Of a DNA stretch of 64,000 bases, positions 56,424 through 64,000 are shown in pieces. The translations under genes and the position numbers were made by a program. How positions within the stretch are numbered: position 1 is the first letter of the stretch; each line of letters opens with the position of its first letter. The DNA comes from Ooceraea biroi. Lineage: Eukaryota > Arthropoda > Insecta > Hymenoptera > Formicidae. The DNA is taken from the NCBI RefSeq assembly GCF_003672135.1, contig NC_039517.1:10998601-11062600 (forward strand), read 5' to 3'. The notes below the pieces were generated by a model. It worked only from the letters and a program-made list of their open reading frames with translations, was not told where the DNA came from and searched no databases.

Positions 56424-56607
56424 ATTCTTGTTTTGCTCGGCAGTTATGATTAGACTCGTGATGAATAAGGACGTGTTGTCGTCTTTGTTCGGTTTTCGTT
56501 AGTCATTTTCTAAAAGTAAGTCAGTTTTCTTGTATTAGTACATATATGAATTTGTAGTAATTTGTAGTATTTATTTACAGAAAGTGACTACATATTTTTT
56601 GTTTGTA

Positions 56608-56649
56608 TGCACCTGAGGAGGGCCTGAAGTTAGGCCGAAACGTTGTGCA
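56608..56649 (+). ncRNA. Hammerhead-like ribozyme motif of a Penelope element
   Basis: Core CUGAGGA (56613-56619) and GAAA (56637-56640) flank a stem GGCCU/AGGCC with a 6-nt loop; one extra G makes the stem imperfect. UGCAC (56608) pairs with GUGCA (56645), giving stem I, and the bases between allow only a minimal stem III. Minimal hammerheads are known from Penelope-like elements; this one sits 185 bp after the endonuclease stop. Confidence 0.5.
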
Positions 56650-57479
56650 GTTGAAATATATTGAGCCAGTGTTGGTCGAAGAAAAACAGCTTGTTATTAT
56701 ATATAATATGTTTGGTGTTATTTTACTTACGAGTTCAGAGGTCCTCACATAGCCACCTTATGGCCGATTCGAGAATTGCCGAATCGTAATATATAGCTAA
56801 TACATTTCGGCGAAAAAGAATATTAAGTATGTGAGACCTGATGATCTCGTTCGATTGAGGACAACTATTGGAACATTTTTAATAAAACATAATACATATT
56901 TATTAATACTCTTGTTGGCATGCGACGACGGAAATGCATTATATTATGCGAACACTTAATAAATGTGTACGTATACATAAATCTATCGCCCTCTCTTAGA
57001 GAAGACTGCGATGATTGTAGTACAAATATGATAATGCTTAATAAATCCATTTTTTTGGCTATTGCAGAATATATTTACGAAAAATATTATAACGTTGATC
57101 TGTAAAATATATTATATATTCATCAATTTTCACTTAAATTGTATTTTAACATTGATATTGGTTATGGTACTCAATTCTCACAAACCGATTCTTTACATCT
57201 TGCATGCGCGTACAGTTTCGAATTATTATAAAATTCTTCAAATTATGCAAAAACGGGCAAAAGTGGGCGCCATATTCTTAAAGTACATACTCGAAGGAAT
57301 TCAATGCTACCTGATTAATGACGATAACTAGCGGAGCCTAAGGGAGCAACGATTCGAAAGTATGAGCAAACTATCGAAATTCAGTAATATATAAGTATAA
57401 AGTTACACCATTTTTTAATTTTTGCACTATTTACTTTGTGCTCCAGTATAATGATTTGTCTATATACATATAATAGTGG
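56650..57479. other. Non-coding AT-rich stretch
   Basis: Small ORFs at 56920-57331 lack any domain. Confidence 0.4.
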
Positions 57480-58150
57480 ATGCGTAATAATAAAAGATTT
57501 TTTCTTCGCTGAAAAACAGTAGTACCAATGAAATATTTGGAAAGTAAAATCTTCGATTGCATATATGATTTTGAAAGTTTAAGTTGTTGTCAAATGAAAA
57601 GCAGCTGATCAAATCGAATGAAATTTTCAAAATAACTACTTTACTATCAAAATTATGACAGGACATTTGCCTGACCTCATCTCTGGAACTGACTTTTGGC
57701 CATTTTTCCTGGTCTCCTGGTCCAGCATCTCTCGGATAAATTTTGAATTCCTTTGCAAACAAAATTTTTTCGTGTCTCAACCACATCTCGAAAGTACTAT
57801 CCCGCTAAAAAGTACGTATCGATTGAAATAAGTAATGTCGTAATGCGAAGGCGCTAAGTTGGGTAAATACGTCACGTGCGGAAAAACTTTCCAATTTAAG
57901 TTCAAAATGACTTGCTAAATACGAAAAACATATATGACTTCTCATTATTCATTGCATTAACTATTGTTTTTTAAAGTTATATTTATTTTATTTTATCATT
58001 AAATTCTTACATATGACGTTTTATAAACTTTGATGCCAAATCTTCAAAAACATAAAAAAGCGAGAAGGCATTTAAAGTTTAAATAATAATATCAGAGCGC
58101 TGAAAAAAACTAAAAGATTTACAAATACCATAGTAAGTAGTCCAATGGAA
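57480..58150. repeat. Tandem duplication, unit 1
   Basis: Matches 59890-60148 plus 60581-60860 in the same order and orientation (CGGAAAAACTTTCCA; CTCGAAAGT; AACTATTGTTTTT; CTTTGATGCCAA). On the minus strand both copies have coding-like stretches (FAKEFKIYPRD and FAKKFEIYQRD) but with breaks. Confidence 0.7.
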
Positions 58151-59365
58151 ACAGAAATAATTAAGATGATCAAGTTATGTTATCCACGTTGTATACATAT
58201 ATGTATAGGATTTGAATTTTATTTTTATTGAATTCTTCTCTCAAGATATGATAACCTGCTAAAAAAGTAAAAAAATTTTTATTTATTTATTTCAAGTTTA
58301 CATAATATTTTTATTGATATTATTTCTGATCAGATGCTTAAATCTTGGGATAAGATATTGCTAATACAGTACTCAAACATCATGCACCACAAATGCCCAT
58401 ATTTCCTACTTTTTAAAATATTTTTGACAGTTTGTGCAATTTTAGTTTTTATATCTGTTGATATAAGCTATCAGAATTTATTTTGTTGAAAGTTTTAAGG
58501 TTAAAAAGTAAGAGAGCGTATAACATTTGTTGAAAAAGGATTTCTTTAAAAATTTATGAAACTTTGATAGTTTTATATTTTTCACATTTTAATATCTTGA
58601 TTCTTTAGAGAACACGTGGAACAAAAATAAAGACACTGTCATATAATGCAAATGTTCCGTAATCGAAAAAATTTATTAATAACTCGATTGACTCAGTTAT
58701 TACTGAGATACAATAATTTTAAATATTCTCGAACAGGCAAGCCGTGTAAATGTATATATACATGATGTATTTTACGAGAACTTAACACGAGACATACTCC
58801 GAGATATGTATCTTGTTACCTGATTGACTGCTAATATTCAATGTAATATTCAACCAACTAAATGCGGAAGCTTTACATGGTATAGTCAGATATGATATAG
58901 TCGCTTATTACGTTGCATCATCAATTGTATCTTAACTACTTCCTTGTACAACCCATTATTATACTTAGGCGTAATATACTAGTACACAAAGGTGTGATTA
59001 TGCAGTATATAAGAGAGATATCTGTTTTATTCATAAATTCCTTTCCAGAATAAGCTTTAATATACGCTACGTACGCATAGCAAAATTGAAATGCATTTGA
59101 TTTCCAAGTAATCGGAAGTTAACATAACTCAACTTGTGACATTATCATAAGACATCATAAAATTTGTAAAGGAAGCATCTTTACAAAACTTTATTTGTGG
59201 CTTATTTTTTAAATAATACGTGCTAAGATTCTAATAGTTTTGCTTTTATATCAAGCAAACACAAAATATTCTCAGACATTAAAAAAACCAATATAGAAAA
59301 TACACACATATATATACACAACTAAAATTAATCATAGAATAGAGATAAAGCTTAGAGATAAAGTT
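58151..59365. other. AT-rich stretch upstream of odorant receptor exon
   Basis: No ORF or repeat that I can support. Could contain the promoter. Confidence 0.4.
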
Positions 59366-59383
59366 TTGAGAAATAGAATTTCC

Positions 59384-59719
59384 ATGGCGACATACATACA
59401 ATATATGTATAACAATCATATCAGGACAGCATCGAAAATTACACCAATCAGAGCCATATTTTTCATGAAGATTAGTGTGGCATTGATGTGTGCCTGGCCA
59501 CCACCATTAAAAACAAAGCAATTTATCGTTATTTTGTTTAAAGCTTGTTGGTATATGTGTTACTTAAGCTGTATTTTACTGTTACTCCCATTGCTAAACT
59601 CAATTTATCAAGATCGTAATGATCCCATAATTTTAGCAAAATCAGTTTGTCTTTCATGCGCCGTTCTTCAAGTTACAATCAAGATGATGGTTTTTCGTTT
59701 CCGGTATACTGACTTTCAA
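59384..59719 (+). CDS. Odorant receptor, first exon
   Basis: 112 codons from ATG 59384 to a GTACGT donor after FQ, phase 0. The translation is typical of the first exon of an ant 7-transmembrane odorant receptor: a start region, MKISVALMCAWPPP, a first membrane segment (FIVILFKACWYMCYLSCILL), the loop LLNSIYQDRNDPIILAKSV and a second membrane segment (CLSCA..TIKMMVFRFRY). Insect ORs form ligand-gated channels with Orco in antennal neurons. No later exons were found: the plus strand to 60148 shows none, and the duplication and a foldback follow. It may be a pseudogene fragment or the other exons lie beyond my detection. An earlier in-frame ATG at 59366 exists. Confidence 0.65.
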
Positions 59720-59889
59720 GTACGTATATTAAATATCTTAATTCTTATCTTAATCCTAATATATCTATTGTTATGAAAAGACTTTAATACATTTGTATTT
59801 TCGAAAGAAATTGATATATTGTAGTATGTGTATTATATTTATAACATGAAACAAATAATAATTATAAGGTATGCAAAAGTTAGTTTTAG

Positions 59890-60860
59890 TCATTTTTGCA
59901 ATATAATTTAGGCATCAAATTATTTATCCTTGCTTTTTTTGAGTTTTTGCCATCTCTCTGGTAAATTTCGAATTTCTTTGCAAAAAAGTTTTTTGATATA
60001 TCAACTTCATCTCGAAAGTTAAGTATCCAATTAAAAAGTACATCAATTGGAATAAGTCGTAATTCGAAGACACCAAGTTGAATGAAGAGGCCACATGCGG
60101 AAAAACTTTCCAGCTCAGGTCCAAAATGTTGAATACAAAAAGCATATACAGGGTGTCCCAGACCTACCGTACCACCGGTTAATGGTAGATTCCTGAGGTG
60201 ATTCTGAGACGAATGTTCCTCTTGCAAAATGTCGAGGGTGGCGTAGTTTCGGCGCTACGAAGTGTTGTAGTTATCCTATCCTTGTGTAGAATTTTCCCGC
60301 GTTCAGTGACGGTGGGTCGAAGGGGTCCTACGCATCGCGCACACTTCAATTTGAACAGGCGCGAAAAATTAAGATCAAATTGAAGTGTGTGCGATGCGCG
60401 GGACCCCTTCGACCCACCGTCACTGAACGCGGGAAAATTCTACACAAGGATAGGATAACTACAACCCTTCGTAGCGCCGAAACTACGCCACCCTCGACAT
60501 TTTGCAAAAGGAACATTCGTCTCAGAATCACCTCAGGAATCTACCATTAACCGGTGGTACGGTAGGTCTGGGACACCTTGTATAATTTGCTGAATACAAA
60601 AGCATATATAATTTTTTTAATTTTCATTGTTTTATCACTATTGTTTTTCGAAATTTATTGTTAAGTCATAATATATGACTTTTTATTCTTTGATGCCAAC
60701 TCTTTGAAAACGTAAAACAGCGAAAATGTATTTGAAATTTAAATAATACTAGAATAATACTAGAACACGCTGAAGAAAGACTAAAAGTTTTGTATACCCA
60801 TAATATTTAAAATACGTTAAATATTGCCAAACACTTAGATTTCGCGGATGATCTTCACCT
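59890..60860. repeat. Tandem duplication, unit 2 (split by MITE)
   Basis: Second copy of 57480-58150; the CAGGGTG foldback is inserted at a TA within it, so removing 60149-60582 restores collinearity. The unit spacing is about 2.4 kb, with the receptor exon between. Confidence 0.7.
60149..60580. mobile_element. Palindromic mariner-type MITE
   Basis: 432 bp, nearly perfect palindrome with arms about 200 bp. Left end CAGGGTGTCCCAGACCTACC, right end CAAGGTGTCCCAGACCTACC (inverted), TA flanks on both sides. The two mirror ORFs at 60198 and 60531 are by-products. Confidence 0.95.
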
Positions 60861-60994
60861 TAACACATGTTGTAAAGTATGATTTTGGATAACAAGATTT
60901 TTGCTGATTTATGGTTTAATAACAATTTCTTAACAAAAAAGTTTGAAAAATTACAAACAGATAACGTCAAAATTGAACATAATTTTCTGATATA

Positions 60995-61120
60995 CAGGGT
61001 GTCCGGTAACTCACGACTCCACGCTCGTGAGTGGATAAAGCGGACTGAGTGGAAAAGTCCTATACCATTTTGCAACCTTCACAATAGTTAACGAGTTATT
61101 AATTATTAAAAATCGCTGTA
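60995..61120 (+). repeat. Single terminus of a CAGGGTG-type element
   Basis: TA then CAGGGTGTCCGGTAACTCAC; carries an internal CTCACGACT/CGTGAG inverted motif. No partner end found. Confidence 0.5.
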
Positions 61121-61910
61121 TTAGTCCGGCCTACCGCCGAATGCAAGTGCGCGGCGAGATGCGACCGCCTAGAGATCGAGTGCCTAGTGATCACAGTGGC
61201 AATGGCTAGGCATGCCATTTGTAATAAACAACTCCACGCGCCTAGCAACTAGAGGCAAACTATTGTGTGATTAAAAATGTTTTTTTTATTTATTTATGTC
61301 GTACAAAGTTACATTATTCAATAGCGCTGAGTTCCCGACATATCAAGTTGATGTTGTGTTGAGTTCACTTGAGTTCGAAATAAGTATTTCCAAAAGTTAT
61401 AGTGGGCTCTTCATTTTGTGAAAAGGACGGAGCTGTAGGTGCAACAATGTAGGTGCGTGGCGACATCGATGTTTCACTGTGCGTTGAGACGAAGGATGCA
61501 GGGGAAACAGACGATAGACGATACGCTTGCTCACCAATTGCAACTTGCGCTTGCAGAACTGCCTGACTTACTTGTAGTTTAACTTTAGCCTGTTCGATAG
61601 GAGGAAGTGTCTTCGTAGTTTTTGCCAAACTCAAGAAAAATATATCCGTCTCATCTAAATCATGGCTTGATAACTTTCTTTCATCATGTCTGATTTGTCT
61701 CATTGCTAAATTTTCTTTCATAATTTTTATCATATCGGTAACAGAGTTATCTTTCCCCTCTCGCTTTCTTTTCTTACTACTGATTGGACTGTTTATATCT
61801 GTTTCGTTTTGAATGTTGGAAGATTCATTTTTATCCTGTTTCTGTTGAGAAGGATTTTCGTTCGACAAAAGTCATCATTAGACATATTCGTGTCTTCAAT
61901 TGAATTGTAA

Positions 61911-62069
61911 AGCCCGATGTCCACGATGCTAGAAATCGGTTCGAGATCTCGGTCCGAGAAATATGTAGCCAATCAACTTGCACTTTTACGGAAAAGCCGC
62001 AAGTTGATTGGCTACATATTTCTCGGACCGAGAACTCGGACCGATTTCTAGCATCGTGGACACCGGGCT
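61911..62069. mobile_element. Palindromic Harbinger-type MITE, 159 bp
   Basis: Ends AGCCCGATGTCCACGATGCT and, inverted, AGCCCGGTGTCCACGATGCT. TAA on both sides (61908-61910 and 62070-62072), the 3-bp target of Harbinger. Inserted in the MADF reading frame. Confidence 0.85.
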
Positions 62070-62393
62070 TAACGTATGTTTTTACTTGTTTCTGGATTAT
62101 CAACAGCTTCTCCGAGCGATTCATTCTGAACTTCTTCCGTCAAAAGATTGCTTCGAGTATCTCTATTATCCAATGAAGGTAAAAAAAAAAGACATTTCTT
62201 CCTCGTATTTCCAAGGAGGCATTTTTTTCGCTCCATCTCCACTTTTCTTATTTCGTCGTCGGTTCAGGGCATTCGTAAAACACCTCCGTAATTTTTCCCA
62301 CGTGTCTTTCGCAGTTTCAGTTGCAAAAATCAATTAATTGATTTTTTAAAGTAATTTACGAACAAGTTCTTATAACAGTTATTGCATTTTCAG

Positions 62394-63305
62394 GTTTCTC
62401 GCGATTGGAAACTCTTTTAAAAGCCTAGGATTCAGTTATCGTTTGGGATTCAGCACAGTAGGAGAGATAGTTAAAAGTGTTTGTGACGCAATATGGAAAA
62501 GATTAGCTCCTATTTTTATGCCAGAGCCCACTGAAAACATTTGGAAAGTTTCGGCAGAAAAATTTAGGGATCTTTGGCAGTTTCCAAACTGTGTAGCAGC
62601 AATTGATGGCAAATATATCGCTCTTCAGTGCCCAATTGGAGGGGGATCAAAATATTTTAATTATAAAGGTTTTCATTCAGAAGTTCTCCTCGCACTAATT
62701 GATACTGAATACAGATTTATTGCTATAGATGTAAGCGCATATGGTAAAAACAGTGATAGCAATGTATTTTCAACATCTGTAATTGGGAAGAAACTAGAAG
62801 ACAAAACACTGAATATTCCACGAGACACACCTTTGGTTGAAAATTATACTCCGATGCCATATGTAATCGTTGGAGACGAGGCTTTTTCCCTTAAAACATA
62901 TTTACTTCGACCATACAGTAGACATCACCTCGCAGGAGACGAAGAAAAAAAAAAAATTATCGATTATCACGGGCTCGAAGGGTTGTTGAGAATGCATTTG
63001 GCATTTTTGCTTCACAGTGGAGAATCTTTCGTCGACCTCTGGAGGTACAACCATAAATTGCTGATAAGATAGTATTGGCTGCTTGTTGTCTACACAATAT
63101 GCTTTGTAAAAAACGTAAACCTCCCGATGAAATTGAGCAACTACGTCCGAGAAATTCTGCTATGCGAAATTTGCAACAACTTAGAAGAAATGCTCCACGA
63201 GAAGCAACAGATGTTCGAGATTATTTTAAAAATTATTTTTATTCATCTATTGGTTCAGTACCATGGCAACTGCCTATGATCCGACGAGGACAACACGCAA
63301 AATGA
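62394..63305 (+). pseudogene. Harbinger nuclease (DDE_Tnp_4), copy 2
   Basis: Same exon as copy 1 after the TTTTCAG acceptor. Catalytic stretches AAIDGKYIALQCP, DVSAYGKNSDSNVF and VGDEAFSLKTYLLRPY are intact; Pro in copy 1 is Ser here. The A run (twelve A, about 62945-62956) again leaves the frame one base short, and the same TAA codon follows at about 63053. The C-terminal LAACCLHNMLCKKRK... to 63305 is open in the shifted frame. Confidence 0.85.
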
Positions 63306-63359
63306 AAATCATATCGAAGCTAATAATCTGTGTTAACCTAACTAACCTATTATTTATTA

Positions 63360-63604
63360 CTAACTGGCGCTTGTTCCTCGCGCGCTTCGCGCGCTCGGTA
63401 TATTTGGACAATATAAAGCATAAAGAACGTATTTTTTTACGACGTGCACAGTTTTAGAAGTTGCAAGACGATTGCACATAGCCTATGTTACACAGGAAGA
63501 TCTAAGCTATCCACCAGTGAAAGATTTTTTCAAATCGGTTTAGTAGTTTCTGAGATTACCCCGAACAATGGAACAAACTTTACCTCTTTATATATTAGTA
63601 TAGA
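63360..63604 (-). mobile_element. Non-autonomous Helitron (copy in Harbinger 2)
   Basis: Reverse complement of 37992-38236, at the same position in the host element, followed by a (TAGATA)n tract. Confidence 0.85.
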
Positions 63605-64000
63605 TATAGATATAGATATAGATTAAGCAAATAGCAAAACAAATGAAAGCATTGAAGCTTATAGATAAATAAATAAAATAAAAATTACAAACACTTACGC
63701 TTAATTTTCAACTCCTTTCCAATCTCCTCCCATGCATTAGTTCTCATTTCATGATCTCTATAATCTGATGACTTGATGTTATAAAGAAAACCTCGACTCC
63801 GAACTTTTTCTATTAGCATTTCTTCCATAGTGAACGACTGTTGACTATACTTTCAAACACGACTTGTACACTTACGTCGGCTCACGGTACTGACGACTCA
63901 GAACTGACGCAGCAGAAACTATGAGAACGCGTGAGGACGTGAGGAGACTGGTACCGCACTGATCTCACGTGATTTCGAGTGATGTGCGTGACGTGCCTCT

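Larger units (their letters stand above)
61365..63828 (-). pseudogene. MADF-BESS protein of Harbinger copy 2
   Basis: Exon 1 63699-63828 (MEEMLIEKVRSRGFLYNIKS..., GTAAGT donor) and exon 2 from about 62319 leftwards (DTWEKLRRCFTNALNRRRNK, KSGDGAKKMPPWKYEEEM) give the complete MADF domain. After a T-run frameshift it continues FLPSLDNRDT, ESLGEAVDNPETSK. A 159-bp foldback (61911-62069) interrupts it, and after another one-base shift the C-terminal 167 residues contain a BESS motif (DETDIFFLSLAKTTKTLPPI). Two frameshifts and one insertion: broken, but all domains are still there. The MADF part binds DNA and BESS mediates protein contacts. Confidence 0.75.
62195..64000. mobile_element. Harbinger element, copy 2 (runs off right edge)
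   Basis: Inverted relative to copy 1 and nearly identical over the shared ~1.8 kb, including Helitron and lesions. Unlike copy 1 it keeps the MADF 3' part down to about 61365. Confidence 0.85.

Noticed and set aside
60198..60531. Two mirrored 61-codon ORFs
   Set aside because: They are reverse-complement images within a palindromic MITE.

Overview
The window looks like a transposon-dense stretch of a hymenopteran insect chromosome, most likely an ant. The evidence is eukaryotic: spliceosomal introns, a first exon resembling an ant-type odorant receptor, an F-box/LRR-like gene, and a mix of mariner, Tc1, piggyBac-like, Harbinger, Helitron and Penelope-like elements of the kind that fill ant genomes. 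There are no operons, no ribosome-binding sites and no bacterial features. I saw no rRNA gene or intact tRNA gene. The species call is an inference.

Layout. 0-2 kb: minus-strand protein fragments (a zinc-finger protein running off the left edge, a conserved C-terminal piece, a terminal exon). 1.7-4.7 kb: a piggyBac-like element with TTAA flanks, split by a mariner-type element. 5-8.7 kb: an unrecognised ORF, a decayed mariner-type transposase and several short repeats. 8.8-10.1 kb: a complete mariner with an intact 341-residue transposase. 11.1-12.3 kb: an unrecognised two-exon gene-like unit. 12.2-13.8 kb: a Tc1 element whose transposase carries an intron. 14-21 kb: GC-rich retroelement-like debris, MITEs, foldbacks and a Penelope tail. 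21.7-26.1 kb: nested elements, including a foldback made of 15-nt repeats. 26.3-28.8 kb: a broken Pif1-type helicase. 29-35 kb: inverted repeats, one holding a tRNA-like SINE. 36-42 kb: mariner relic, piggyBac-like MITE, Harbinger copy 1, LTR-like sequence, truncated transposase. 42-49 kb: gag-like fragment, a large palindrome, a 130-bp satellite, Helitron. 49.2-51 kb: the clearest host gene, an F-box/LRR-like gene on the minus strand. 51.8-54.2 kb: a Ulp1 protease gene split by one composite insertion. 55-56.7 kb: Penelope-like element with a hammerhead-like motif. 57.5-60.9 kb: tandem duplication around an odorant receptor exon. 61.3-64 kb: Harbinger copy 2, a near-identical inverted partner of copy 1.

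The most interesting pattern is a short box, TACTTGGCG (reverse CGCCAAGTA), that recurs about 19 times and sits at the ends of at least five otherwise different repeat families. In most cases a hairpin follows directly outside it. Two hairpin types keep the loop TACC while the stem changes by compensatory substitutions. One insertion into the Ulp1 reading frame defines both ends of such a composite to the base. This looks like a set of related non-autonomous transposons that share a terminal recognition signal, possibly Helitron/Helentron-like; no autonomous partner is visible.
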